From: Actinoplanes philippinensis
Lineage (GTDB): Bacteria; Actinomycetota; Actinomycetes; Mycobacteriales; Micromonosporaceae
DNA length: 54,130 nt
Assembly: GCF_900113015.1 (NCBI RefSeq)
Contig: NZ_FONV01000034.1
Location: 1-54,130 of the forward strand
Direction of reading: 5' to 3'
The notes beneath the pieces were generated by a model. That model ran no database searches and had not been told where the DNA came from. It saw nothing but the letters and a program-made list of their open reading frames with translations. This document shows positions 15,485 through 24,301 of this stretch, piece after piece (position 1 is the stretch's first letter; every line of letters starts with the position of its first letter). A program made the translations under genes and the position numbers.

Positions 15485-16579
15485 GTGACGTCCCCCCGTA
15501 AGACCCGCGTCGCGATCGTTTTCGGCGGTCGCAGCACTGAGCACGCCATTTCCTGCGTCAGCGCGGGCGCGATCCTGGCGGCGCTCGACCCCGATCAGTA
15601 CGAGGTGGTCCCGGTCGGAATCACCCGTGAGGGGCGCTGGGTCCTCGCTTCGGGTGACACGTCGCAGCTCGCGATCGACGGCCGCAGACTACCGGAGATC
15701 ACCGCCGACTCGGGCAGCGCGGTGATGCTCTCCGCCGACCCGACCGCGACCGAGCTGATCGTGCGCGAGCCGGCCGACGGGGTGTCCGAGCTGGCCGGTG
15801 TGGACGTGGTCTTCCCGGTGCTGCACGGCGCCTACGGCGAGGACGGCACCATCCAGGGCATGCTCGAGATGGCCGGCATTCCGTACGTGGGGGCCAACGT
15901 GTTCGCGTCGGCGGCCGCCATGGACAAGGAGTTCACCAAGAAGCTGGCGGCGGCCGAGGGCATCCCGGTCGGGCCGTACGCGGTGCTCCGTGCCGGCGTG
16001 TCGCTGTCCGAGGCCGACAAGGAGCGGCTGGGCCTGCCGGTCTTCGTGAAGCCGTCGCGGGCCGGGTCGTCGCTGGGCATCACCAAGGTCACCGACTGGG
16101 CCGATCTGGACGACGCCGTCGCCGTGGCCCGCCGGATCGACCCGAAGGTGCTGGTCGAGGCGGCGCTGGTGGGCCGTGAGATCGAGTGCGGCGTGCTGGA
16201 GGGCGAGGCCGGCGGCGCACCCGAGGCGTCGGTGCTGTCCGAGATCCACATCGACGACGTCGAGTGGTACGACTTCGAGACGAAATACCTGGTGGGCGGG
16301 CGTTACACCGTTCCGGCCGAGCTGCCCGCCGACCTGACGCGGCAGATCCAGGAGTATTCGCTGCGCACCTTCACCGCACTGGACTGCGCCGGCCTGGCCC
16401 GGGTCGACTTCTTCGTGACCGAGGCCGGCGAGATCTTCCTCAACGAGATCAACACGATGCCCGGCATGACGCCGAACTCGATGTTTCCCCGGATGTGGAC
16501 GGCGACCGGTCTCGACTACCCGAAGGTCGTCGACCGGCTGATCCGGACGGCGCTGCGCCGCGGCACCGGCCTGCACTGA
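15485..16579 (+). CDS. ddl: D-alanine--D-alanine ligase
   Basis: ATP-grasp enzyme that makes the D-Ala-D-Ala dipeptide for peptidoglycan precursors. The 364-residue protein opens with RVAIVFGGRSTEHAISCVSA, which carries the family's N-terminal glutamate. It contains the HGAYGEDGTIQG motif (about residue 113), the ATP-binding FVKPSRAGSSLGITKV and the metal-binding end FLNEINTMPGMT. Start is GTG 15485. It is full length. It faces a DUF3515 gene convergently, a neighbourhood conserved in actinobacteria. Confidence 0.97.
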   Translation: MTSPRKTRVAIVFGGRSTEHAISCVSAGAILAALDPDQYEVVPVGITREGRWVLASGDTSQLAIDGRRLPEITADSGSAVMLSADPTATELIVREPADGVSELAGVDVVFPVLHGAYGEDGTIQGMLEMAGIPYVGANVFASAAAMDKEFTKKLAAAEGIPVGPYAVLRAGVSLSEADKERLGLPVFVKPSRAGSSLGITKVTDWADLDDAVAVARRIDPKVLVEAALVGREIECGVLEGEAGGAPEASVLSEIHIDDVEWYDFETKYLVGGRYTVPAELPADLTRQIQEYSLRTFTALDCAGLARVDFFVTEAGEIFLNEINTMPGMTPNSMFPRMWTATGLDYPKVVDRLIRTALRRGTGLH

Positions 16580-16589
16580 GCGGTCCGGC

Positions 16590-17216
16590 TCACTCGCAAC
16601 CGCTCGGCATCGTGCCGGCCGCCTTCGACTTGACCGTCTTGACGAGGGTGTCGGAGAACTCGTTGGCCCACTGCGCCGGGTTCTCGTAATACGACGGCAC
16701 GGTCACCCGCACCGGCACCTCACGGTCCATCGTGGTGACGGTGGCCGTGTCGGCGCCGGGCGCCGCATACCAGCAGACGTTGTTCATGATCAGGAGCTCG
16801 GTGTCCATGGCGACGCAGCCCGGGGTGGTGTCCTCCGGCGTGGTGCACATGATCGGCTGCGGCACCCCGCAGGCGACCGTGATCGCGGGCTCACCGTAGG
16901 CGGCGTTCTGCTCGGGGCCAGCGCTCACCGGACGGCCCTGGAGATCCCGGATCTTCGCCGGCAGCTGCGACGTCACCGCGAGGCAGGCCTGTGCGGTCTT
17001 CTCGTCGAGCTGCGGCGCGTCCATCACCACGGCGGTGGACGGGATCGGGTTGGCCGCTTTTTCGGTTTTGTCCGGATCATCCGGCATGATGGTGAGGAAA
17101 GCGACAACGCCGACGATCAACGTCACCGGTACGGCCACCACCGTCGCCCACAGGGCAGCGGCCTTCTTGGCCGGGTCCTTCTCCGGTGCCTTCGCCGGCG
17201 TCTCCACATCCACCAT
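16590..17216 (-). CDS. DUF3515-family membrane-anchored protein
   Basis: A 208-residue protein with a short cytoplasmic N-terminus, one hydrophobic segment at about residues 20-45 (AALWATVVAVPVTLIVGVVA) and an exported domain with several Cys residues (ACLAV, ACGVPQ, MCTTPE, GCVAM, VCWYA, SGCE) that may form disulfides. It matches the DUF3515 pattern found beside ddl and thiL in actinobacteria. Its role is not established. Anchoring could be by this uncleaved segment, since no lipobox is evident. The next gene upstream on the same strand is the small RAM protein. Confidence 0.75.
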   Translation of the reverse strand: MVDVETPAKAPEKDPAKKAAALWATVVAVPVTLIVGVVAFLTIMPDDPDKTEKAANPIPSTAVVMDAPQLDEKTAQACLAVTSQLPAKIRDLQGRPVSAGPEQNAAYGEPAITVACGVPQPIMCTTPEDTTPGCVAMDTELLIMNNVCWYAAPGADTATVTTMDREVPVRVTVPSYYENPAQWANEFSDTLVKTVKSKAAGTMPSGCE

Positions 17217-17218
17217 AG

Positions 17219-17452
17219 TCAGAGGTTTACCACGGAGCAGGTGAGCGTCCGCGTGATGCCCGGTACGTACTGGACCTTGCTCACAATCAGGCCGCCCAAC
17301 TCGTCGACCGTGTGCGCCTCGGTCAGCACGACCACGTCATACGGCCCGGTGACCGCGTCGACACGCACCACCCCCGGTATCTTCTCGATCGCGGCGGCCA
17401 CGTCACGGGCCTTACCGACCTCCGTTTGAATGAGGATGTATGCCTGGACCAC
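17219..17452 (-). CDS. stand-alone Lrp/AsnC ligand-binding (RAM) domain protein
   Basis: A 77-residue protein consisting only of the RAM/ACT-like ligand domain of Lrp/AsnC regulators (QAYILIQTEVGKARDVAAAI, then GPYDVVVLTEAHTVDELG). No helix-turn-helix precedes it, so it cannot bind DNA alone. Such single-domain Lrp proteins assemble into rings that sense amino acids. GTG 17452 is chosen because GGAG lies seven bases upstream. The gene ends three bases before the DUF3515 start, forming an operon. The partner is unknown. Confidence 0.85.
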   Translation of the reverse strand: MVQAYILIQTEVGKARDVAAAIEKIPGVVRVDAVTGPYDVVVLTEAHTVDELGGLIVSKVQYVPGITRTLTCSVVNL

Positions 17453-17551
17453 GATCCGACTCCAATCCGCCACTTCGTCGGTGATCCCCGGTCGTGAAAC
17501 TACCGTACGAAGCGACCCGGCAGCGGGACGCCACCATCGAAGGACTTAGAC

Positions 17552-18490
17552 GTGAGCATCGCAGAGGCCGGTGAATTCGGGCTGATCGGCCGAATCGTTC
17601 CCCGGCTCGGCATCGGAGAAACCACAGAGATCGGCCCCGGCGACGACGCCGCCGTGGTCAGCACGCCCGACGGACGGGTCGTCGCCTCCACCGACGTGCT
17701 CGTCGAGGGCCGCCACTTCCGCCGCGACTGGTGCAGCGCCGAGGACGTCGGCCACCGGGCCGCCGCCGCCAACCTCGCCGACATCGCCGCCATGGGCGCC
17801 GTGCCCACCGCCCTGCTGCTGGCGCTCTGCGTGCCCACCGGGCTCGACATCGCCTGGGCCGAAGGGCTCGCCGACGGCCTCGCCGCCGAAGCCGGGCTGG
17901 TCGGCGCCACCGTCGTCGGCGGCGACACCTCCGCCAGCCCCACCCTCACCATCGCGGTCACCGCACTCGGCGACCTGCGCGGCGTCGCACCGGTCCGGCG
18001 CGACGGCGCCAGACCCGGCGACATCCTCGCTCTGGCCGGGCGGATCGGTCACGCCGCCGCCGGTCTCACCGTTCTCTCCCGAGGATTTCGTACGCCCAAA
18101 CTGCTCGTGGAGGCCTATCGGCGGCCGGCCGTCCCGTACGCGGCCGGGCCCGAGGCGGCGCGACTCGGCGCCACCTCCATGATCGACGTGTCGGACGGCC
18201 TGCTCCAGGACGCCGGGCACATCGCCACGGCCAGCTCCGTCGCGATCGACGTGCACCGGGACGCCTTCGACCTGCCCGACCAGATGCGAGACGCGGCCAA
18301 GGCGCTCGGCGTCGACCCGTACCAGTGGCTCCTCGCCGGCGGCGACGACCACCCGCTGGCGGCGACGTTCCCGCCGGGCGCCGCTCTGCCGCCGCACTGG
18401 CGCCCGATCGGCACCGTCCGGTCCGGCGACGGGGTGACCGTGGACGGCAAGCCCTGGACCGGCGGTTCCGGCTGGGATCACTTCCGCTGA
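17552..18490 (+). CDS. thiL: thiamine-monophosphate kinase
   Basis: Phosphorylates thiamine monophosphate to the pyrophosphate cofactor. The 312-residue protein matches the PurM/ThiL fold: the start EFGLIGRIVPRLG, the Mg-ATP loop GPGDDAAVVSTPDGR, DVLVEGRHFRRDW and the later DVSDGLLQDAGHIA and LLAGGDDHPLAATFP motifs. GTG 17552 is used. It is divergent from the RAM protein gene, and the GNAT gene follows after about 50 bp. No TPP riboswitch is visible upstream. Confidence 0.96.
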   Translation: MSIAEAGEFGLIGRIVPRLGIGETTEIGPGDDAAVVSTPDGRVVASTDVLVEGRHFRRDWCSAEDVGHRAAAANLADIAAMGAVPTALLLALCVPTGLDIAWAEGLADGLAAEAGLVGATVVGGDTSASPTLTIAVTALGDLRGVAPVRRDGARPGDILALAGRIGHAAAGLTVLSRGFRTPKLLVEAYRRPAVPYAAGPEAARLGATSMIDVSDGLLQDAGHIATASSVAIDVHRDAFDLPDQMRDAAKALGVDPYQWLLAGGDDHPLAATFPPGAALPPHWRPIGTVRSGDGVTVDGKPWTGGSGWDHFR

Positions 18491-18538
18491 CCGTGGCTGC
18501 CGCCGCCCCGGTCCGGCTGGTCTCGTTAGTCTTGCGAC

Positions 18539-18997
18539 GTGCACGACATCAAGATCATCATGGCGGACTTCGATGACGCGGCGGTCCAGGCGCTCGTCGC
18601 CGAAAATCTTCGCGACCTGTCCGAGCGGTATGGCGGCAGCGGTGACGACAGCCCCATCTCGGGCGCCGACTTCACCCCGCCCCGCGGGGCGTTCCTGGTC
18701 GCGGTCCTCGACGACCAGCTGATCGGGAGCGCCGGCTGGCGGCGGCGCGGCGACGACGCCGAACTCAAGCGGATGTTCACCACAAAGGCCGCCCGGGGCC
18801 GCGGTGTGGCCCGCCGGCTCCTGGCCCGGATCGAGGAATCGGCCCGCGAGGCGGGCTGCGGCCGGGTCATCCTGGAGACCGGCGACCGCCAGCCGGAGGC
18901 GATCGCCCTCTACGAGTCGGCCGGGTACACCCGAATCGCCGACTTCGGCTACTACAAGGACTACCCGGACGTCCTCTCCTACGCCAAAACCCTCTGA
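18539..18997 (+). CDS. GNAT-family N-acetyltransferase
   Basis: A 152-residue acetyltransferase. The acetyl-CoA loop is KRMFTTKAARGRGVARRLLA (about residues 80-100), followed by the B-motif region ILETGDRQPEAIALYESAGY. The substrate is not predictable. No ribosome-binding site is evident, but TAGTCT at 18527-18532 lies six bases before GTG 18539, as expected for a leaderless message. A hairpin terminator follows at 19019. Confidence 0.85.
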   Translation: MHDIKIIMADFDDAAVQALVAENLRDLSERYGGSGDDSPISGADFTPPRGAFLVAVLDDQLIGSAGWRRRGDDAELKRMFTTKAARGRGVARRLLARIEESAREAGCGRVILETGDRQPEAIALYESAGYTRIADFGYYKDYPDVLSYAKTL

Positions 18998-19018
18998 CAC
19001 GCCCGCCGTTCCCGTCTC

Positions 19019-19045
19019 GATTCACCACCGCTGAGGTGGTGAATC
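19019..19045 (+). terminator. hairpin after the GNAT gene
   Basis: A perfect 11-bp stem (GATTCACCACC with GGTGGTGAATC) with a five-base loop lies 22 bp after the acetyltransferase stop. There is no T-tract. Confidence 0.6.
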
Positions 19046-19065
19046 GTCACGGCGTGGTGCCGGCC

Positions 19066-19450
19066 CGGCTCGTCGGATTGGAGTGGCGTGGCGTCCGCCC
19101 GGCTCGCCGGACCGAATTGGTGTGGTGCCCGCGCGGCTCGTCGGATTGAAGTGGTGTGGTGCCCGCGCGGCTCGTCGGATTGAAGTGGTGTGGTGCCCGC
19201 GCGGCTCGCCGGACTGAAGTGGCGTGGCGTCCGCCCGGCTCGTCGGATTGGAGTGGCGTGGCGTCCGCCCGGCTCGTCGGATTGGAGTGGCGTGGCGCCC
19301 ATCCGGCTCGTCGGATTGGAGTGGCGTGGCGCCCATCCGGCGGGCCGGCAGCGCGGATCGAAGTGGCGTAGGGCACGTCGGTGGATGGGCGCGCCGCGCC
19401 TGGCTCGTTGGCGGCGCGGATTGGAGTGGCGTAGCGCCCGCGGGCGACTG
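19066..19450. repeat. 34-bp tandem repeat array (8 full copies plus degenerate ones)
   Basis: Eight contiguous 34-bp units begin at 19066, 19100, 19134, 19168, 19202, 19236, 19270 and 19304, each starting CGGCTCG(T/C)CGGA and containing GAGTGGCGTGGCG or a close variant. Degenerate copies continue to about 19450. Because 34 is not a multiple of three, each strand is open in several shifted frames, which produces spurious Arg/His/Thr-rich ORFs. It is non-coding and has no unique spacers, so it is a minisatellite rather than a CRISPR. It lies between the convergent GNAT gene and rpmB. Confidence 0.9.
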
Positions 19451-19500
19451 GGCACGCCGCGCCCGGACAGTCGGCACCGTGGAGTATCGGCCGGAAACAG

Positions 19501-19538
19501 CGAGTAGCCGCTGAACCCGGAGGTTCAGCGGCTACTCG
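19501..19538 (-). terminator. hairpin terminator after rpmB
   Basis: A perfect 17-bp stem (CGAGTAGCCGCTGAACC at 19501-19517 with its complement at 19522-19538) and a CGGA loop, 22 bp downstream of the rpmB stop. It separates rpmB from the tandem repeat array and could act in both directions. Confidence 0.8.
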
Positions 19539-19559
19539 AACTGGCCTGTTGAAGCTCGA

Positions 19560-19751
19560 TCAGGCGCGGACGACCTTGCCGGCCTTGATGCACGAGGTGC
19601 AGACCTTGAGCTTCTTGGTGGTCCCGCCACCGGCCGGGGTGCGCACCGACTGGATGTTCGGGTTCCAGCGGCGGTTGGTCCGCCGGTGCGAGTGGGACAC
19701 GTTGTGGCCGAAGCCCGGTCCCTTGCCACAGACGTCGCACACGCTAGCCAC
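19560..19751 (-). CDS. rpmB: 50S ribosomal protein L28 (zinc-binding form)
   Basis: A 63-residue bL28. The core GFGHNVSHSHRRTNRRWNPN and VRTPAGGGTTKKLKVCTSC are typical. Four Cys (residues 5, 8, 51, 54; CDVC and CTSC) identify the zinc-ribbon C+ form. Actinobacteria often keep a C- paralogue expressed under zinc limitation elsewhere in the genome. GTG 19751 is the start, with AGGAG nine bases upstream. It is divergent from the DAK-domain gene, a conserved arrangement. Confidence 0.95.
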   Translation of the reverse strand: MASVCDVCGKGPGFGHNVSHSHRRTNRRWNPNIQSVRTPAGGGTTKKLKVCTSCIKAGKVVRA

Positions 19752-19925
19752 GGGATACTCCTGGGTGTGATTCGAAACTGACCTGCTCCAAGAACTGGAG
19801 GCGCCCAGGGAAGCAACGCCCAGGCAACCCGGCGAGCTTACCCGATTCGCTGGGGGGACAGCCAATCGCCCCCGGTCAGGGGTGCGTCCCCGGCGATTGT
19901 CAGGGGTGGTTAGTACGATTTTCGC

Positions 19926-22130
19926 GTGCTGGAGACCCTCGATGCCGCCGCGGTACGCCGCTGGTGCGATGGCGGGCTCGAGGCGCTCCGGGTCCATCAG
20001 CGTGAGATCGACGACCTGAACGTCTACCCCGTGCCCGATGGGGACACCGGCACCAACCTCGTCCTCACGCTCACCGCCGCCCACGAGGCGCTGATGGTCG
20101 TCCGTGACTCGGGTCACATCGGGGTGGAGCGGCCCGGCCCCGAGGGTGTGGCGGGGCTCATGCGGAGGATGGCGCGGGGGGCTCTGCTCGGCGCCCGCGG
20201 CAACTCGGGTGTGATCGTGTCGCAGATCCTGCGGGGGATGGCCGACACGTTCGCCGGAGCGGTGGCGGTGCGGGGTGGCGAGCTGGCCCGCGCGTTACGG
20301 ACGGCGACGGACGCGGCGTATGCGGCGGTGGCCCGCCCGGTCGAGGGCACGGTGCTGTCGGTCGTGGCGGCCGCCGCGGAGGCCGCCGGCCGGATCAAGT
20401 CCGACAGTCTGGTCACGGTCGCCCGGGAGGCGGCCCGGGCCGCGGCCGAGGCCCTCGCCCGCACGCCGCAGCAGCTTCCCGTCCTGGCCGACGCGGGTGT
20501 GGTCGACGCCGGTGGTCGCGGGCTGTGCCTCCTGCTCGACGCCCTGGTCGAGGCGATCGACACCGACGAGACCGACACCGCAGCGGCCCGCGGTGATGGG
20601 GTGGGTCGTCCAGCCGCCGGTGCGGCCGTTGTCGGGGTGGCCGGTCCCGGCGGCGGTGATGGGGTGGGCCGTTCAGCCGGAGGAGCGGCCGTTGTGGGAA
20701 TGGCCGGTCTCGGCGGCGGTGATGGGGTGGGCAGTTCAGCCGGCGGTGCGGCCGTTGTCGAGGCGGCCGGCCCCGGCGGTGAGGGCGCGCCTAGGGCCGA
20801 CGGCGCCGATGCGGTTGCCGGACGTCCCTGGGAAAGCGCCGATGACGGGACGGGTGAGCGGATCAAGGCCGGCGGTGTCCCGGATCCGGGTGCACTCGCT
20901 GATGGTCCCGAGCGGACGACCCCGATGGCCCGGGGCGACATGCCACCTGAAGAAGCCCGGCAGGCCGGGCACGGCGGAACATCCTCCAGCAGCGCCCGGC
21001 ACGGCGCGACGGCCTCCGGTGGTGCCGGGCGCGGTGGGGCGATTTCCGGTGGTGCCGGGCGTGGCGGGTCGGCCTCTGGTGGTGCCGGGCATGGCGGGAC
21101 GATTTCCGGTGGTGCCGGGCGTGGCGGGTCGGCCTCTGGTGGTGCCGGGCATGGCGGGACGACTTCCGGTGGTGCCGGGCGCGGGGGGACGACCTCCGGG
21201 GGCGGCGGGCACGGTGCCGGCGAGGCGGGTTGTTCGGGGTATGGGTTCGAGGTTCAGTACCTGCTGGACGCCACCGAGGAGGCCGTCGCGCGGCTGCGGC
21301 TGACGCTGGACCGGATGGGCGACTCGCTCGTCGTCGTGGGGACCGGTGAGGGGGATCCGCCGACCTGGAATGTGCACGTTCATGTCACCGAGATCGGGCC
21401 GGCGATCGAGGCGGGTATCGAGGCCGGTCGGCCGTACCGCATAAATGTCACCCTCCTGGAGGACCGCCCGACCGGAAGTGATCAGCGCGGCGCCGTGGTC
21501 GTCGCCGCCGGGGACGGGCTCACGGCGCTGTTCGAGGCGGAGGGCGCCGTCGTCGTGGACCGCAATCCGTCGACGGCGGAGATGCTGGCGGCCGTGCACG
21601 CGACCGGCGCCCGTGCGGTGGTGCTGCTGCCGAACGACGCGAACACGCACGCGGTCGCCGTGTCGGCGGCCCGGGAGGCGGAGACCATGGGGGTACGGGT
21701 GAGCGTCGTCCCCACCCGGTCGCCGGTGCAGGCGCTCGCCGCTCTGGCCGTGCGGGACGCGCAGCGCCCGTTCGCCGACGACGTGATCGCGATGGCCGAG
21801 GCGGCCGGCGCCTGCCGTTACGGGGAGGTGTGCACCGCCCAGCGGGACGCGTTCACGGTGGCCGGCCGGTGTCGCGCCGGTGATCTGCTGGGCCTGGTCG
21901 ACGGCGAGGTGCACGTGATCGGCCGGGATGTCGCCGAGGTGAGCCGCCGCCTGCTGGACCGGATGCTCGGCGGCGGCGGCGAGTTGGTGACCCTGGTGCT
22001 GGGCGCGGACGCGCCGCCCGGGTTCGAGGACGTTCTGAGGGGGCACGTGCACCGCGCGTGGCCGTTCAGCGAGGTGCAGTGCTACGCGGGCGGCCAGCCC
22101 CGTTACCACCTGTTGGCAGGAGTCGAATGA
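19926..22130 (+). CDS. DAK-domain (FakA/YloV-type) kinase with large low-complexity insert
   Basis: A 734-residue protein. Residues 1 to about 210 are a DhaL/DAK2 ATP-binding domain (DLNVYPVPDGDTGTNLVLTL, ARGNSGVIVSQILRG). Residues about 445-734 are the DegV-like/DAK1 C-terminal part (GYGFEVQYLLDATEEAVARL, then VVDRNPSTAEMLAAV). This is the architecture of FakA, which phosphorylates fatty acids bound to FakB, and it normally measures about 530-570 residues. The extra length is a Gly/Ala/Ser-rich linker built of nucleotide repeats at residues about 223-433. GTG 19926 has TACGAT six bases upstream and may be leaderless. The gene is coupled to recG by overlap. Substrate assignment is by family only. 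Confidence 0.85.
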   Translation: MLETLDAAAVRRWCDGGLEALRVHQREIDDLNVYPVPDGDTGTNLVLTLTAAHEALMVVRDSGHIGVERPGPEGVAGLMRRMARGALLGARGNSGVIVSQILRGMADTFAGAVAVRGGELARALRTATDAAYAAVARPVEGTVLSVVAAAAEAAGRIKSDSLVTVAREAARAAAEALARTPQQLPVLADAGVVDAGGRGLCLLLDALVEAIDTDETDTAAARGDGVGRPAAGAAVVGVAGPGGGDGVGRSAGGAAVVGMAGLGGGDGVGSSAGGAAVVEAAGPGGEGAPRADGADAVAGRPWESADDGTGERIKAGGVPDPGALADGPERTTPMARGDMPPEEARQAGHGGTSSSSARHGATASGGAGRGGAISGGAGRGGSASGGAGHGGTISGGAGRGGSASGGAGHGGTTSGGAGRGGTTSGGGGHGAGEAGCSGYGFEVQYLLDATEEAVARLRLTLDRMGDSLVVVGTGEGDPPTWNVHVHVTEIGPAIEAGIEAGRPYRINVTLLEDRPTGSDQRGAVVVAAGDGLTALFEAEGAVVVDRNPSTAEMLAAVHATGARAVVLLPNDANTHAVAVSAAREAETMGVRVSVVPTRSPVQALAALAVRDAQRPFADDVIAMAEAAGACRYGEVCTAQRDAFTVAGRCRAGDLLGLVDGEVHVIGRDVAEVSRRLLDRMLGGGGELVTLVLGADAPPGFEDVLRGHVHRAWPFSEVQCYAGGQPRYHLLAGVE
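20592..20780 (+). repeat. three 63-bp direct repeats inside the DAK gene
   Basis: Units start at 20592, 20655 and 20718 and encode 21-residue variants of GDGVGRSAGGAAVVGMAGLG. They lie in frame (63 = 3 x 21), so the reading frame is kept. They form the first part of the disordered linker between the two kinase domains. Confidence 0.85.
21015..21224 (+). repeat. seven 30-bp direct repeats inside the DAK gene
   Basis: Units start at 21015 and recur every 30 bp to 21195, each beginning TC(C/T)GGTGGTGCCGGGC or a close variant, and encode 10-residue units such as SGGAGRGGSA. A 60-bp higher-order duplication (21061-21120 versus 21121-21180) suggests recent expansion. The translation is Gly/Ser/Ala-rich with periodic Arg or His. 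Confidence 0.88.
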
Positions 22131-24301
22131 CCACGACCGACACCCCGTTGACCAAGGTGCTGGGGGCGAAGACCGCCAAAGCGCTGGAGGATCATCTGGA
22201 TCTGCGGACGGCCGGTGACCTGATCTATCACTTCCCACGGCGGTACGACCAGCGTGGCGAGCACACCGACCTGCGCAGCCTGCAGGTGGACGAGCAGGTC
22301 ACGGTGCTGGCGCAGGTGCAGGGGATGAGTGTGAAGCCGATGCGCCAGCGCCGCGGCAACATGCTCGAGGTGACCATCGGCGACGGCTCGGGCGCGACGC
22401 TGACGTGCACGTTCTTCAACCAGGCGTGGCGGGAGCGGGAGCTGCGCAAGGGCGTGTGGGGGCTGTTCGCCGGCAAGGTGACCGAGTTCCGCGGCAAGCG
22501 GCAGCTCAACGGCCCGGCCTACCAGCTGCTCAGCGCGGACGCCTCGAAGGACGACGCGGCCGCCGAGATCGAGGAGTTCGCCGGCGCGCTGATCCCGGTC
22601 TACCCGGCGGCGCAGGCGGTGCCGACCTGGGTGATCGCCAAGTGCGTGCGGACCCTGCTGGACACCTTCGAGCCGCCGGACGATCCGATGCCGGCCGGGA
22701 TCCGGGCGGCCCGCAACCTGGTGGGCATCGGGACGGCGCTGCGGGAGATCCACCGGCCGAGCTCCGAGCCGTCGCTGTACTCGGCGAAGCACCGGCTGAA
22801 ATGGGACGAGGCTTTCGCCGTACAGCTGACGCTCGTGCAACGCCGGGCGAAAGCGGCCGCGGCGCCCGGCACCGCCCGGCCCCGCGCCGACGCCGGGCTG
22901 CTCGCGAAGTTCGACGCGAGCCTGCCGTATGAGCTGACCGAGGGCCAGCGGGACGTGGGCGAGGAGATCGCGGCGGATCTGGCGCGGCCGCATCCGATGC
23001 ACCGGCTGCTGCAGGGCGAGGTGGGTTCCGGCAAGACCCTCGTCTCGGTGCGTGCCATGTTGCAGGTGGTCGACGCGGGCGGGCAGGCCGCGCTGCTGGC
23101 GCCGACCGAGGTCCTGGCCACCCAGCACTTCCGGGGCATCTCGGCGCAGCTGGGCGCGCTGGGCCGGGCCGGTGAGCTGGACGGCGATCCGGAGGGCACG
23201 CAGCTCACCCTGGTCACCGGCTCGCTGGGGGCGGCGGCCCGGCGTGCGGCGCTGGCCAAGGTCGCCGACGGGACCGCGGGCATCGTGGTGGGCACCCATG
23301 CGCTGCTGTACGAGGGGGTCGACTTCAAGGATCTCGGCCTGGTGGTGGTCGACGAGCAGCACCGGTTCGGGGTGGAGCAGCGGGACGCGTTGCGGGCGAA
23401 GGCGGCGAGACCACCGCACGTGCTGGTGATGACGGCGACCCCGATCCCGCGGACGGTGGCGATGACCGTCTACGGCGACCTGGAGACCTCGGTGCTCTCG
23501 CAGCTGCCCCGGGGCCGGTCGCCGATCGCCTCGCACGTCATCCCGGCCCTGGAGAAACCGGCCTACCTGGACCGTGCCTGGGTGCGGATCAAGGAGGAGG
23601 TGCGGGCCGGTCATCAGGCGTACGTGGTGTGCCCGCGGATCGGTGAGGACGAGGAGACGCCGCCGAAGGACGACGAGCCGTCCCGCCGCCCGCCGCTGGC
23701 CGTGACCGAGGTGCTGCCGCTGCTGCGCGACGAGTATCTGAAGGGCCTGCGGATCGCCGTGCTGCACGGCAAGATGCCGCCGGAGGAGAAGGACGCGGTG
23801 ATGCGCTCGTTCGCCGCCGGCGATCTGGACGTGCTGGTGGCGACCACGGTCATCGAGGTCGGTGTGGACGTGCCCAACTCGACGGTGATGCTGATCCTGG
23901 ATGCCGACCGGTTCGGGGTGTCGCAGCTGCACCAGCTGCGCGGCCGGGTGGGCCGGGGCTCGGCGCCGGGCATCTGCCTGCTGCACACCGAGGCGGTCGA
24001 GGGTTCGGCGGCCAGGGAGCGCCTGGACGCCGTGGCGTCGACGACCGACGGCTTCAAGCTGTCCGAAATCGATCTGGAGCAGCGCCGGGAGGGCGACGTG
24101 CTGGGCGCGTCGCAGTCCGGCAAGCACTCGCACCTGCGGCTGCTGTCGCTGCTCCGCGACGAGAAGCTGATCAAGGAGGCGCGGGCCGAGGCGTCCACGC
24201 TGATCGGCGACGATCCCGACCTGTCCCGTCATCCGGCGCTGGCGGCCTCGGTCGCGGCACTGGTCGACGAGGACCGTGCCGAGTATTTGGAGAAGGGTTG
24301 A
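22127..24301 (+). CDS. recG: ATP-dependent DNA helicase RecG
   Basis: Branch-migrating helicase that processes stalled forks and Holliday junctions. The 724-residue protein has an N-terminal wedge/OB domain and helicase domains with Walker A QGEVGSGKTLVS (about residue 298). The DEQH box VVVDEQHRFGVEQRD is at about 408, and motif III is MTATPIPRTVAM. Motifs V/VI include ATTVIEVGVDVPNST and LHQLRGRVGRG. ATG 22127 overlaps the DAK stop, and its stop overlaps the next start (TTGA). Confidence 0.97.
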   Translation: MTTTDTPLTKVLGAKTAKALEDHLDLRTAGDLIYHFPRRYDQRGEHTDLRSLQVDEQVTVLAQVQGMSVKPMRQRRGNMLEVTIGDGSGATLTCTFFNQAWRERELRKGVWGLFAGKVTEFRGKRQLNGPAYQLLSADASKDDAAAEIEEFAGALIPVYPAAQAVPTWVIAKCVRTLLDTFEPPDDPMPAGIRAARNLVGIGTALREIHRPSSEPSLYSAKHRLKWDEAFAVQLTLVQRRAKAAAAPGTARPRADAGLLAKFDASLPYELTEGQRDVGEEIAADLARPHPMHRLLQGEVGSGKTLVSVRAMLQVVDAGGQAALLAPTEVLATQHFRGISAQLGALGRAGELDGDPEGTQLTLVTGSLGAAARRAALAKVADGTAGIVVGTHALLYEGVDFKDLGLVVVDEQHRFGVEQRDALRAKAARPPHVLVMTATPIPRTVAMTVYGDLETSVLSQLPRGRSPIASHVIPALEKPAYLDRAWVRIKEEVRAGHQAYVVCPRIGEDEETPPKDDEPSRRPPLAVTEVLPLLRDEYLKGLRIAVLHGKMPPEEKDAVMRSFAAGDLDVLVATTVIEVGVDVPNSTVMLILDADRFGVSQLHQLRGRVGRGSAPGICLLHTEAVEGSAARERLDAVASTTDGFKLSEIDLEQRREGDVLGASQSGKHSHLRLLSLLRDEKLIKEARAEASTLIGDDPDLSRHPALAASVAALVDEDRAEYLEKG

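Noticed and set aside
17473..17551. TPP riboswitch for thiL
   Set aside because: The interval before thiL is too short and lacks the conserved TPP-binding segments.
19066..19337. CRISPR array
   Set aside because: The units are contiguous with no unique spacers, and no cas genes are present.
19022..19514. Overlapping Arg/His/Thr-rich ORFs on both strands
   Set aside because: They are the 34-bp array read in its three shifting frames. The period is not a codon multiple and there is no start signal or recognisable protein.
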